A stretch of DNA of 64,000 nucleotides from JBGTIS01 sp041745535 (lineage in GTDB: Bacteria > Bacteroidota > Bacteroidia > Cytophagales > Cyclobacteriaceae): the NCBI GenBank assembly GCA_041745535.1, contig JBGTIS010000063.1:1-64000 (forward strand). Reading direction: 5' to 3'. The position numbers and the translations under genes were made by a program. Under the pieces are notes generated by a model. It saw only the letters and a list, made by a program, of their open reading frames with translations, was not told the origin of the DNA and did not search any database. Each line of letters opens with the position of its first letter. Within the stretch, counting starts at the first letter, position 1. Below, piece by piece: positions 18,149-28,600 of the stretch.

Positions 18149-18835
18149 CTAAGGGGTGGGTTTGATTAATTCATTGATTATCAGGCTCCCTATTTCAGCA
18201 ATGTCAGACATTGCGGGAGCGGTATATAGCGCTGTATTGCATTCTTTTAATTTTTTCAAAGCTTCATCCTGTGTACTGGCTGCAATGATGTTCTGTCTGT
18301 GTTTTGAACCCTCGGGTGTAAACAGCCTTCTGTGAAGTTCAGCTACAACCATTACACAGGGAGCTTTGTCAGGCGCAAGCTCACCATGATCCAGGGATAG
18401 TTTATGTAAAAGGTCTTTTTCCACAATGTGATGTACTTCAGGGGTTGCTTTTTCATACCAGTCATGGGCGATTTTATACAGGTCAGTGAGCCTTACCTGA
18501 CCATTATGTCCCCCAGTCCTTTTATCCATAAACGCTCTGATTAAATATTCAGGAAGTTCATCCGGAGATCGCCCTTCAATATGCCGCCTGAATGAACGTA
18601 TTCTCGAAAGGGTAGAAAAAGTATCGTTCATTCTTAATCCAAACCTTATTTTTCCGGTAGGTATTCGCAAAGTTCCTAATAGGTCTGGTTGAGCACGTAA
18701 TTTTGGGGCGATCAGGCTCAGGTCACGATAAGCGCCGATTAGCCAATGCTGGTTTGCGGAGGTGTATACCTGCTTACCATCCACGACCCCGGTTTTGCAG
18801 TTTTGTTGAATACTTTTATAGATATTATTTGCCAT
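18149..18835 (-). CDS. Unrecognised protein with HHIVEK motif
   Basis: This 228-residue soluble protein belongs to no family I can name. It contains EVHHIVEKDLLHKL and, about 30 residues later, VMVVAELHRRLFTPEG. That spacing recalls HNH/endonuclease VII-like toxin domains (an HH motif followed by a downstream H), but the Asn of a classic HNH is not evident and the match is weak. The N-terminal half is basic and contains a repeated Arg pattern (SRIRSFRRHIEGRSPDELPE). It is the last gene of a three-gene leftward unit with an alpha/beta hydrolase and a membrane patatin. A nuclease or toxin-like effector role is a guess from the motif and neighbours. Confidence 0.5.
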   Translation of the reverse strand: MANNIYKSIQQNCKTGVVDGKQVYTSANQHWLIGAYRDLSLIAPKLRAQPDLLGTLRIPTGKIRFGLRMNDTFSTLSRIRSFRRHIEGRSPDELPEYLIRAFMDKRTGGHNGQVRLTDLYKIAHDWYEKATPEVHHIVEKDLLHKLSLDHGELAPDKAPCVMVVAELHRRLFTPEGSKHRQNIIAASTQDEALKKLKECNTALYTAPAMSDIAEIGSLIINELIKPTP

Positions 18836-18858
18836 GGTTTAACATTAATTTAGTGTGG

Positions 18859-20145
18859 TTATCCATCAGGGGTCAGTACACCATCACGCGGTGTGGTGGC
18901 CAGGATGTCGGTAGGGGGTCGGGGTGTGGGTGGAGTGCCCTCTAAAATGGCTTTTACTTTCAGTACCACAATATCGCCGGTAATAAAATACCGGTGCCGG
19001 TTGGCCCACTTTTTAAAAGCCAGGTCCCCTTTCGCCAATAATTTAAGCAGGGCTTTCAGGCCGGGTTTCAGGTGAATGTAGTTAAAGTTTTTTTTCAGCT
19101 TTTCAATAAAAATAAGGGCCGAAGGATCGGGTTCCGGTAAGGCCGATCGGCCGGGTTTGAGCTCACTTTTCAACGTGGCGTCTTCTGCCAGTTGGTTGAT
19201 ATTATACAGATTGAATTTACTGAAAGTGGTAACGTCGGTATCAGCACCCCATGCGCCTAAAATATGATACACCGTCATGAATTTTTTACGTGCAGTTGGG
19301 AAATCCAGGCCTGCTTGTTTCCATTTTTCTTTCTCTGTTTTGTAATGGTTTCGGCTGATCAGGTATTTGGAAGAAAGATACAGCAGGAAGTCGTGGTCGT
19401 CATAAAAAATATGCAATTGGCTTCCCAGGTCATCCAGCAGCGTAAAGTTGTACAACCGTTCTTTGGGGTTTCCATGCCGGTTGGGCACCAGAATGCCATT
19501 GCTGTTAATAGCAGTGTTGATGCAGCCCCTGGGCACATCGGGCGCCATTAAAAAGATCTGGTCAAAAATTTTCCTTTCTGCTTGGGGAAGCTGCTGGAAA
19601 CCGGGCGTACTGATAAACCCATTCAGGAGCTGATGACCGAATGAATGCACCAGCAGATGCAACCGGGATCCTTTTTGCGCCAGTTTTTCTGAGAGCTGTT
19701 TGAAAAAGGGAAAATGCTGGAACAGTTCCTGTCCATAGGTATTGGCACGATCGTCTATTTTTTTGCGAAAACCATGCGAAGGCCAGGAAAAGAAGATGAT
19801 TTTACCAATGGTGGTCTGGTAATCTGCCACATATTTCTGATGGACCTGTTCCAGCAGTTCCAGTTTGAGTTTGGGAAAAGCATCATAGCCATGAATGTAC
19901 AACATCACGTCTCTTTTTCCTTGGGGAAGTTGTTCTACATGGCTGCTGATCCCTCCGGTAAAGGTATTGATATCTACCGCATTGATAGACAGACGTTGGT
20001 TTCGGTTATTGATGGGATACAGGCCGAAGTGCATGATGTTCCTGTCAGCCAGTTTTTTGTTATCGGTATCCAACTCCGGACGGGCCTGTCCTGGCTTAAA
20101 TTCAATCGCCCGGTTAGAAAGCACATAATGAAATGGGTTGCTCAT
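18859..20145 (-). CDS. Alpha/beta hydrolase, DUF900-like
   Basis: This 428-residue protein shows an alpha/beta hydrolase core: VMLYIHGYDAF at 80-90 (oxyanion turn), IIFFSWPSHG at 116-125, the nucleophile elbow LLVHSFGHQLL with Ser168, and an acid strand region FLMAPDVPRG. The combination resembles DUF900-type hydrolases of unknown substrate. The last 35 residues are Pro/Thr-rich and look disordered. There is no signal peptide. It lies between the HHIVEK-motif gene (23 bases downstream) and the membrane patatin (83 bases upstream) on the same strand, so the three are likely one unit. A lipid or ester substrate is plausible from the patatin neighbour. Confidence 0.72.
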   Translation of the reverse strand: MSNPFHYVLSNRAIEFKPGQARPELDTDNKKLADRNIMHFGLYPINNRNQRLSINAVDINTFTGGISSHVEQLPQGKRDVMLYIHGYDAFPKLKLELLEQVHQKYVADYQTTIGKIIFFSWPSHGFRKKIDDRANTYGQELFQHFPFFKQLSEKLAQKGSRLHLLVHSFGHQLLNGFISTPGFQQLPQAERKIFDQIFLMAPDVPRGCINTAINSNGILVPNRHGNPKERLYNFTLLDDLGSQLHIFYDDHDFLLYLSSKYLISRNHYKTEKEKWKQAGLDFPTARKKFMTVYHILGAWGADTDVTTFSKFNLYNINQLAEDATLKSELKPGRSALPEPDPSALIFIEKLKKNFNYIHLKPGLKALLKLLAKGDLAFKKWANRHRYFITGDIVVLKVKAILEGTPPTPRPPTDILATTPRDGVLTPDG

Positions 20146-20228
20146 GGTGATTGGTTTAAAATTTATTCAATATTTACCAATGGGAATGTCATCAGACCGG
20201 CAAATGTGCGGTTCTGTTTCGTTCCCGG

Positions 20229-22325
20229 TTATTTGTGTGTAATACGGCTATCGATAGCTGTATTTTTTTCCCATGGTGCCAGTAGCGCCACAATATGTTG
20301 ATAGCCTTCAGCCTCCTTTTGCTTTTCCAGATCACTTTCTATGCAGTTGATGGCGGCTTCCGATAAATACCAGTTTACAGGTACTTCGTTTCCCCGGTCC
20401 AGCACAAACCGGGTATTGTATTGCCCCAGCGTATCGGTAGGGATGCCTTCTTCTTCCAGCATCAGTTCTAGGAGGCCGTTGCTGTGCGAGTTCCTTGCCG
20501 TGCGGGTTTTTAAAAGCGTGCGGATCGGGTCAATCAACTCATTGTTGGTAACCAGAGGCGCATAGGCTTCCGTGTCCGGAAAAGCCCGGATCACGATAAA
20601 ACGCACCTGGAAATATTTTTCTTTAATCAGGGTATCGGTTTTGATCTGGTTGTAAATATCCAGCGCGGTATACAGCCCCGAATTTTCGTAGTACCCGCCA
20701 TCCACCACATGTCCCCAAACCTGATGGTCGTCCTTTATCAGCCGGCTGGACGGGGTAATGTAAGGAAACCTGGCGGAGCTGGAAATGGCTTCACTCATTT
20801 TAAACTGGCTGGCCAACTGAGGCTCTGACAATAAGTCTATCACATCGGTATGCCGGGTATTGTCGAACCTGGGATAGCTGATCACAGCCCTTTTGCCAGA
20901 TTCCATATGGGTGGTATTCAATACCATCAAAGGAGTTTTATATAGGGCTTTTCCTTTGGGATGCCATATTTCGGTAAACTCCCTGTCGAAGTAGTTGAAT
21001 GGCTCACTCAGGTTGCTCCAGGGTGTTTCCCAGGCCCGTTCCAGGTATTTCGCTCTGCTCCACGAAGGAATGCTCCAGGGTATAAATTTCTGAAACAGAT
21101 CGGGGTATACCAGGGCGGCCGTTACATGCGACAAATAATCTTCTTTCAAAAAAGTTTTTATCCTGGCGGTAAAACCAACGGTATCTTCCGGTTTATTTTT
21201 TGAGGACACATAATAATGGTCATACAAACAGGTGAAAACCCCCGACCCCAAAGAACCGCCTGATACGCTGGAAATAGCCAATACATGTTCGCCAAAGTGC
21301 TGGTTTTTGTCCTGCATCTGGCTCAATGTTCTGCCCACCCAGTAGCCCGACCGGCTGGCACCTCCTTCGGCAGTAATGATAAAAACCGGATACCGGCTGC
21401 CTTTATGCAGACCAGGATTCTCCTCCATTCTGGATAAGGCCCATTCGTGGAAATAAGTTGAATAAGTAGGCCGCTCAGGAATGGTAAAGTTGTGGGAGGG
21501 TATCACCGAATTGCAATTCCAGTTAAAAGCGCCCCAGGTGATGCTTAACAATACGGTGGTCAGCAGCAATGGCAGATAGGTAAATTTGTCGAAAAATATG
21601 AGCAACACCCCCAGGCTGGTCCAGCCCGCCAGGGCGGAGAGGATCACCCCCAGGGCAGTAAGGATAATGGGTGCCTGATACGGTGCGATCAGAATGATGA
21701 CAAAAATGAGTACAAACAACAATGACATGCCCACAATGGGTAGCCATTGGTTTTTTAATTCTCCTAAAGTAAGCTCATAACTATCAGGTTGGAGGGGCAC
21801 CACCTTCGTGATTTTTTGTAAAGCTTTTCCCTTCGGTTCAACTTTTTTTAGCAGGTTTCTTCTGAAAATGGTAAAAACAAAAAAAGCCAGTCCCAACAGG
21901 ATGGTAACCACATAATATATGGTATAAGGGTTGTGCGCGTTGAACAGCGCTACCAGAAAAATAAGGTAAGGAAACAAACCAAACACACGGGGCAGGTACT
22001 TTTGTATCCACAGGCTGTTTGCTTTGTTGAAATAGAGTATATCGCTAAAATGAAGCAGTACCCTTGCGCCGTGCCAGTTAATACCTCCCCACCAGAAAAG
22101 AAAGAAAAATAAGAGAATGGAAGTCCAGACCTCATACCGCGTATCGATACCCACACTGCGGATCACATCTATCCCGGGCGGAGCTATCCAGAGGGCAACG
22201 ATGCCAATGAGCAACATAATTACAATAAACCAACAATGCCGCAGCACGTTGTAAAAATCTACCAACCAGGAAAAGAGTCTGATTACCTGTTTTTCTCCAT
22301 CTATTTTTAAGCTGCTTTCATTCAT
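20229..22325 (-). CDS. Membrane-anchored patatin-like protein
   Basis: This 698-residue protein begins with about 260 residues containing five to seven membrane helices (around 31-48, 67-82, 116-130, 137-153, 197-214, 220-235, 238-263). A C-terminal patatin domain follows, with an oxyanion-type ITAEGGASRSGYWVG at 317-331, the nucleophile in SSVSGGSLG (Ser355), and VVDGGYYENSG (Asp542). The usual GxSxG elbow reads SVSGG, so the first Gly is replaced by Ser. The architecture suggests a lipase tethered to the inner membrane, with the catalytic domain cytosolic if the helix number is even. It is the first gene of a three-gene leftward unit and may be an effector or regulator rather than a housekeeping lipase. 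Confidence 0.82.
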   Translation of the reverse strand: MNESSLKIDGEKQVIRLFSWLVDFYNVLRHCWFIVIMLLIGIVALWIAPPGIDVIRSVGIDTRYEVWTSILLFFFLFWWGGINWHGARVLLHFSDILYFNKANSLWIQKYLPRVFGLFPYLIFLVALFNAHNPYTIYYVVTILLGLAFFVFTIFRRNLLKKVEPKGKALQKITKVVPLQPDSYELTLGELKNQWLPIVGMSLLFVLIFVIILIAPYQAPIILTALGVILSALAGWTSLGVLLIFFDKFTYLPLLLTTVLLSITWGAFNWNCNSVIPSHNFTIPERPTYSTYFHEWALSRMEENPGLHKGSRYPVFIITAEGGASRSGYWVGRTLSQMQDKNQHFGEHVLAISSVSGGSLGSGVFTCLYDHYYVSSKNKPEDTVGFTARIKTFLKEDYLSHVTAALVYPDLFQKFIPWSIPSWSRAKYLERAWETPWSNLSEPFNYFDREFTEIWHPKGKALYKTPLMVLNTTHMESGKRAVISYPRFDNTRHTDVIDLLSEPQLASQFKMSEAISSSARFPYITPSSRLIKDDHQVWGHVVDGGYYENSGLYTALDIYNQIKTDTLIKEKYFQVRFIVIRAFPDTEAYAPLVTNNELIDPIRTLLKTRTARNSHSNGLLELMLEEEGIPTDTLGQYNTRFVLDRGNEVPVNWYLSEAAINCIESDLEKQKEAEGYQHIVALLAPWEKNTAIDSRITHK

Positions 22326-22848
22326 GGCCGAACGTTTTGGTACAATAAAAAGCTATTATACAAGATTAGTAAGGTCCGGCCTGCCCAAAGTAACCATTCT
22401 TTTCCAGGAATTTTTTACAGTAGATGCTTGCTTTCCCACAAAACAAGTATATGGCGTACGCACCGATATTATTGAGGCGCTTAAAAAACTCAATATTCCC
22501 AACTTACGCTAGCCGGGGGGCTGCTTTGCCGATACCTATCACTGGAAAGATGGCATTGGTCCGCAGGAAGACCGCCCTGAAATCGTAAACCAGTGGTGGG
22601 GTGGGGTAACGGAAGACAATAGCTTCGGTACACATAATTTTCTGAACCTCCGCGAAGAATTAGGGGCCGAACCGTATCTGGCAGGTAATGTGGGCAGCGG
22701 TACGGTAAAAAAACTGGGTGCCGGTAAAGGTAGGTATGTGCGCGCCGCTTCAAACGAAGAATACGGTTTACACGAAGCACCCCTGATATTTGAAAATGGA
22801 GATCCAATCGCTGACATGCTGTATACCAGTAACTTTGCGTTTTTCTGA
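22324..22848 (+). pseudogene. Remnant of a GH51 alpha-L-arabinofuranosidase
   Basis: Frame 1 reads RTDIIEALKKLNIPNLR, then a TAG stop at 22510-22512, then PGGCFADTYHWKDGIG and WWGGVTEDNSFGTHNFLNL, up to GAEPYLAGNVGSGTV. This is the conserved N-terminal block of GH51 arabinofuranosidases, in which the stop position is normally Trp (TGG to TAG). After NVGSGTV the GH51 similarity ends and an unrelated-looking stretch (GKGRYVRAASNEEYGL) continues to a TGA at 22846. Most of the enzyme, including the catalytic acid/base and nucleophile regions, is missing. The fragment diverges from the membrane patatin gene, whose start it overlaps by two bases. Confidence 0.75.
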
Positions 22849-23110
22849 CCAGGGTACAGGTGAAAAGTACAGCACATAATGATCTGGATGGTGCCTGGTT
22901 CAGGACCTTTGAATACAACCGATGGGAATACTGGGCATCCAATGCGGATGCCGGCTGGGGTGCCTGGGGAACCCTTACCGGGTGAATTTCAAAGCATTCT
23001 AAAGACGATGCAGGTGGAGGATATTTTATGATACCGCTGGTCTGTTATCCCTACATCCTGTTCTTTGGGTTCAATGGCTACCAACCATCGGTCAGAAATA
23101 CAGACAATAG
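22845..23110 (+). pseudogene. Unrecognised coding debris after the GH51 remnant
   Basis: A second frame at 22845-22985 reads LTRVQVKSTAHNDLDGAWFR, then a Trp-rich stretch NRWEYWASNADAGWGAWGT, and stops at a TGA. Further short open pieces follow to about 23110. The composition looks like real protein sequence from a carbohydrate-related secreted protein, but I cannot name the family and no complete reading frame exists. It is best treated as debris left between the GH51 fragment and the FAD oxidoreductase gene. Confidence 0.45.
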
Positions 23111-23212
23111 ACATTGAAAAAACCTGCTTAAGGCATTAATGATTAATTTATCACTCAGTAAATCCTTAATATTGCTTCATCCAACTTATTACAACAAAAT
23201 AAATTCGCGATC

Positions 23213-24943
23213 ATGAACCGGAGAAATTTTATGGAACTGGTAACGGCAGGCAGCGGTGCGGTCGTTTCGTCATCGCTGCTTGGTATTCCCGGTTTCGTTT
23301 ATGGCGAAAAAACTACGAATTCCTATGTGCGAAAAGGTAAAAACGAGCTTTCGGCCGATGTGGTAATCGCTGGTGGCGGACTGGGTGGGTGTGCAGCCAC
23401 ACTGGCAGCTTTACGCAATAATCTGAGCGTTATTTTAACAGAAGAAACCGATTGGATCGGAGGGCAGCTTACCCAGCAGGGCGTTCCGCCCGACGAGCAT
23501 CCCTGGATAGAAACCCACGGAGCCACCCAGTTGTACCGCGATTTCCGGCAAGCGATCCGGCAGTATTATATCCGTAATTATCCGCTGACAGAAGAGGCCC
23601 GGAAGCGTGAAAATTTAAATCCGGGCGATGGTTCTGTGTCCAGGTTGTGCCATGAGCCTCGTGTGGCTTTGGCCGTGCTGCACGATATGCTGGCTCCTTA
23701 CCTCAGCGCCAGGAAACTGGTGCTAGTGCTGGAACATACCATCAAAGGGGCTGATGTAACAGGCGACAAAGTTCGTGCGTTGCATGCGGTTAGCAGCCGA
23801 AGTGGCAATGAGGTCGTGCTCAACGCGCCTTATTTTATAGATGCCACCGAACTGGGAGACCTGCTTCCGCTGACGGGCACTGAATATGTAACTGGGACAG
23901 AATCGCGCAAGGAAACCGGCGAATTACATGCCCCGGAAACCGGCAATTCTGATAACAACCAGGCCTTCACGGTTTGTTTTGCCATGGATTATGTGCCGGG
24001 CACAACCAACCTGATTGACAAACCCCGGGAATATGATTTTTGGCGAAATTTTGTGCCGAAAATGACGCCCCCCTGGCCCGGTAAGCTATTGTCGCTCACT
24101 TATTCCAAACCCAATACCCTGGAACCGAAAGCGCTGGGTTTCCACCCGGAAGGAATTTCTACTGGCGATTTGCTCAATTTGTGGAATTATCGCCGTATTG
24201 CCAGCAAAAATAATTTCAAACCCGGTACTTATCCCGGGGATATTACCATTGTGAACTGGCCTCAGAACGATTATGTGCTGGGCAATGTGGTAGATGTAAA
24301 CGAAAAGGAATTTAAAAAACATTTTGAACGGGGCAAGCAATTGAGTTTGTCGTTGTTTTACTGGTTGCAAACGGAAGTACCTCGTCCGGATGGCGGGCAA
24401 GGCTGGCCGGGATTGCGGTTGCGTGGCGATGTGATGGGCACCGAAGATGGACTGGCCAAGTATCCGTACATCCGGGAGTCGCGCCGTGTCAGGGCCGCTT
24501 TTACGGTGCTGGAAGAACATGTGGGAGCCGCGAACCGTGCCCTGGTTACTGGTAAAAAGTCCGGCAATACAGCTGCTGATTTTTACGATAGTGTAGGGGT
24601 GGGGTATTACCATATTGATTTGCATCCCAGCAGCAGCGGCGATAATTACGTTGATTTCGGATCACTGCCCTTCCAGATTCCACTGGGTGCCCTGTTGCCG
24701 CGACGCATGGAAAATCTGCTGCCTGCCAATAAGAACATCGGCACCACGCACATTACCAATGGTTGCTACCGTTTGCATCCGGTGGAATGGAGCATTGGTG
24801 AATCGGTGGGTTTGCTGGTAACCTATGCCCTCAATAAAAAAGTGGCACCCCATGCTGTACGTGAGCAACCGCAAAGGTTAGAAGAGTTCCAACAGCTGGT
24901 CCGGTCACAGGGCATAGAAACCCGATGGCCGGCAAAACAGTAA
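23213..24943 (+). CDS. FAD-dependent oxidoreductase, Tat-exported
   Basis: This 576-residue protein belongs to the FAD_oxidored type. It has an ADP-binding motif in ADVVIAGGGLGGCAATLAAL (about 49-68), then TEETDWIGGQLTQQG, and a C-terminal FAD-contacting region with GTTHITNGCYRLHPVEWS. The first 31 residues (NRRNFMELVTAGSGAVVSSS onward) form a Tat-like leader, matching export of a folded flavoprotein. Homologues in Bacteroidota are often annotated as xanthan lyase-like or FAD-dependent oxidoreductases in polysaccharide-utilisation regions; the substrate is unknown. It stands alone, downstream of decayed glycosidase remnants, so it may be the survivor of a former glycan-utilisation locus. Confidence 0.85.
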   Translation: MNRRNFMELVTAGSGAVVSSSLLGIPGFVYGEKTTNSYVRKGKNELSADVVIAGGGLGGCAATLAALRNNLSVILTEETDWIGGQLTQQGVPPDEHPWIETHGATQLYRDFRQAIRQYYIRNYPLTEEARKRENLNPGDGSVSRLCHEPRVALAVLHDMLAPYLSARKLVLVLEHTIKGADVTGDKVRALHAVSSRSGNEVVLNAPYFIDATELGDLLPLTGTEYVTGTESRKETGELHAPETGNSDNNQAFTVCFAMDYVPGTTNLIDKPREYDFWRNFVPKMTPPWPGKLLSLTYSKPNTLEPKALGFHPEGISTGDLLNLWNYRRIASKNNFKPGTYPGDITIVNWPQNDYVLGNVVDVNEKEFKKHFERGKQLSLSLFYWLQTEVPRPDGGQGWPGLRLRGDVMGTEDGLAKYPYIRESRRVRAAFTVLEEHVGAANRALVTGKKSGNTAADFYDSVGVGYYHIDLHPSSSGDNYVDFGSLPFQIPLGALLPRRMENLLPANKNIGTTHITNGCYRLHPVEWSIGESVGLLVTYALNKKVAPHAVREQPQRLEEFQQLVRSQGIETRWPAKQ

Positions 24944-25133
24944 CTTTTGCGTTCGGCTGGGGTGGCCGCCTGCTTTAGTAAATGAAGGTGTTCATGTTAA
25001 GCCAGTTGTATTATCCATACCAGCAGACAGGCACCGATTACCCCGGCCTTAAACCGGTTAGTGAAGGTAATTCCCTAAATTGATTTTCGTTTGGTATATC
25101 CTTGCATAGAAAAATTGTTATATTTGCCTGCCA

Positions 25134-25529
25134 ATGCATGCTGCTGCCTCCATATTGTTCGCTTTTTTGTTCCTGTCGCAGGCCATGGTGCCCAATATGA
25201 ATTTGTTTTGTGAGCTGGAAAAGCTGCCTAACCTCTTCGAGCATTTCGAGGAACATGAGCAACAGGATGGCATTTCTTTGTTAGATTTTTTAGACTTTCA
25301 TTATGGAAGCGGGCAGCAATCACCCGCTCATCACCACAACGATGAGCACGACGACCAGCTTCCTTTTCATGGAAACCATCAGTGTTGTCACACCTTTGTG
25401 GTTTTTACTGCTGAACAGCAATTATTATTGACTGCCCTGAAACTTTCCACTAAAATCAAGTTCGGGCAATATAGCTTTTCTACCGCTTCCGAATACCTGG
25501 AAACTTTCTTCCAGCCGCCTAAGGCATAA
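25134..25529 (+). CDS. Small His-rich secreted protein before metal-efflux genes
   Basis: This 131-residue protein has a hydrophobic N-terminus (MHAAASILFAFLFLSQAMVP) that fits a signal peptide or anchor. A central His/Asp/Glu-rich stretch follows, with HHHNDEHDD and later FHGNHQCCH, suggesting divalent or soft metal binding. No family name is recognised. It precedes the CzcA-like gene by about 170 bases on the same strand. Small His-rich open reading frames are common upstream of RND metal exporters in Bacteroidota and may buffer or sense the metal in the periplasm. The role is inferred from composition and position. Confidence 0.65.
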   Translation: MHAAASILFAFLFLSQAMVPNMNLFCELEKLPNLFEHFEEHEQQDGISLLDFLDFHYGSGQQSPAHHHNDEHDDQLPFHGNHQCCHTFVVFTAEQQLLLTALKLSTKIKFGQYSFSTASEYLETFFQPPKA

Positions 25530-25698
25530 ATTGCCGGACATACAATGGATTTGACTATCAATCTTTCTCCTTTCGCCTAAGGATAAGGAATAAAGTGTTG
25601 TGTCAGTTATGCACCTGCTTGTATCCGGCAATGGCTTTCATCAGCACATTTTTGTGTCTGTCCAATTCAATAAATCAAAGAATTTAACACTATTTTTC

Positions 25699-28600
25699 AT
25701 GCTGGATAAAATCATTTATTTTTCAGTCAAAAACAAACTGATCATTGGCCTGCTTACCCTGGGTCTGGTGATCTGGGGTGGCTATTCGCTTACCCAGCTT
25801 CCTATTGATGCCGTACCTGACATTACCAACAACCAGGTACAGGTGATCACCACTTCCCCTTCGTTGGCCGCTGAGGAAGTAGAACGCCTGATTACTTTCC
25901 CCATAGAAGTTACCATGGCCACCATTCCTGAGATAGAAGAGATTCGTTCCTTCTCCCGGTTTGGTTTGTCGGTAGTTACCATTGTGTTTAAAGAACAGGT
26001 GGATGTGTACTGGGCACGGCAGCAGGTGAACGAACGCATGGCCGAAGTAGAAGCCCAGATTCCATCAGGGGTGGGCAAGCCCGGAATGGCACCCATTACC
26101 ACGGGTTTGGGCGAAATCTACCAATATGTAGTAGAACCCGCCCCAGGCTTCGAAGATCGATATGATGCCCGGGAACTCCGTACTATTCAGGATTGGATCG
26201 TCCGCAGGCAGTTACTGGGCACACCCGGCGTGGCGGATGTCAGTAGTTTTGGCGGCTACCTGAAACAATATGAAATTGCCATTGACCCTGACCGCCTCAA
26301 AGCCATGGATGTTTCCATCGCGCAAATATTTCAGGCGCTGGAAGAAAACAACGAAAATACGGGTGGTGCCTACATTGAAAAGGATTTCAATGCCTATTTC
26401 ATCCGTAGCGAAGGACTGGTGAACAGTCTGGATGATATCCGCGACATACCGGTCAGGAACAATGCCAATGGCATTCCTGTGCTGATAAAGGATGTAGCCA
26501 GGGTGCAAATAGGCAGCGCGGTGCGTTACGGTGCTACCACCCGCAACGGAGAAGGTGAAGTGGTAAGTGCCATTGTAATGATGCTAAAAGGCGAAAACTC
26601 TGCCCAGGTAATAGAAAATGTAAAGACCCGTATTGAGGAAATTCGCAAAACTTTGCCCGAGGGGGTCATCATTGAACCTTTTCTGGACCGTACCAAACTG
26701 GTCAATACCGCCATAGGCACCGTCACCAGAAACCTCTCAGAGGGAGCCTTGATTGTAATATTCGTCCTACTGCTTTTGCTGGGCAATCTCCGGGCAGGAC
26801 TGATCGTAGCCTCTGTAATTCCGCTGGCGCTTATTTTCGCTTTTGGCATGATGAACCTGTTTGGGGTTTCCGGTAACCTGATGAGCCTGGGAGCCATTGA
26901 CTTTGGATTAATTGTAGATGGTGCCGTAATTATTGTGGAAGCCACCATGCACCACCTGGGGTTATTGAAACTGGGCCGAAAGCTTACCCAAACAGAAATG
27001 GATGAGGAAGTTTATCAGTCGGCCAGTAAAATCAGGAATTCGGCGGCATTTGGTGAAATTATTATTCTTATTGTGTATCTGCCCATTCTCGCGCTGGTAG
27101 GCACTGAGGGAAAAATGTTTCGTCCCATGGCCGAAACGGTAAGTTTTGCCATCCTGGGAGCATTTATCCTTTCCCTCACCTATGTGCCCATGGCTTCGGC
27201 CTTGTTTCTTAGTAAAAAAACCGATCATAAAATGAATATTTCAGATAAGATCATGGTATTCTTTCACCGTTTGTACGACCCGGTTATCCGCTGGGCCATG
27301 CACAAAAGACCATTGATATTGGGATCTGCATTTGTTTTTTTCGCTATCGCCATATGGATATTCTTTCACATGGGCGGTGAGTTTATACCTACCCTGGAAG
27401 AAGGCGATTTTGCGGTAGAGACCCGTGTAATAACCGGCAGTTCCCTGCAAAATACCATCAAAGCTACTACTGAGGCTGAAAAAATAATATTGGCCCAATT
27501 TCCGGAAGTAATCCAGATAGTTTCCAAAATTGGTTCCGGCGAAATACCTACCGATCCTATGCCGGTAGAGGGCGCGGACCTGATGATCATTTTAAAAGAT
27601 AAAAGCGAATGGGTATCTGCTTCTAACCGGGAGGCACTCGCCAACAAAATGGCCGAAGCCCTGGAAGTGATTCCCGGCGTTGCTTTTGGTTTTCAGCAAC
27701 CCATACAGATGCGGTTTAACGAACTGATGACGGGCGTTCGACAGGATGTGGCCATCAAAATTTATGGAGAAGACCTGGATGAGCTTTCCGCCTATGCCGC
27801 ACAAATCGGCAAAATTGCTGCCGGTGTGGAAGGAGCGGTTGACCTTTACACTGAAGAGGTAACCGGTGTGCCGCAAATTGTGATCACCTATAAACGGGAT
27901 CAACTGGCCAAATTCGGACTGAGCATTCGGGATGTAAACCGAACGGTACAGGCTGCCTTTGCCGGAGCCTCTGCCGGATTGGTATACGAAGGAGAGAAGC
28001 GGTTTGACCTGGTGGTAAGGTTAGGAAAAACCAACCGAGATGATGTAGAAGAAGTGCGAAACCTGTACATCTCCAGAAAAGATGGCCATCAAATACCGTT
28101 GTATCAGGTAGCTGAGGTTCAAATTAAAGAAGGACCCTACCAAATTCAGCGAGACGATACGCGCCGGAGGATTATTGTGGCTTTTAATGTGCGAAACCGG
28201 GATGTGGAAAGTATTGTCAATGAAATAAAACAGAAAATTGACGAGTCGATGGTTTTTGCCCCCGGTTATTCAGTTACTTACGGGGGACAATTTGAAAACC
28301 TGGTGCAGGCACGGCAGCGTCTGAGCTTTGCTGTGCCCTTGGCATTGCTGCTTATTTTTGTGCTGCTTTATTTTACGTTTGGTTCCATCAAACAGGGGCT
28401 ACTCATTTTTACAGCCATACCGCTTTCGGCCATTGGTGGCATATTCGCGCTGTGGTTGCGCGACATGCCCTTTAGTATTTCGGCAGGGGTTGGCTTTATC
28501 GCCTTGTTCGGGGTAGCCGTGTTGAACGGAATTGTGCTGATTGCCGAGTTTAATCAGCTCAAAAAAGATGGAATTGCAGACGTATTTGAAAGAATTTACA

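Noticed and set aside
22490..22942. A 150-residue minus-strand open frame
   Set aside because: It is the antisense shadow of the GH51 remnant, whose plus-strand translation is clearly family-like.
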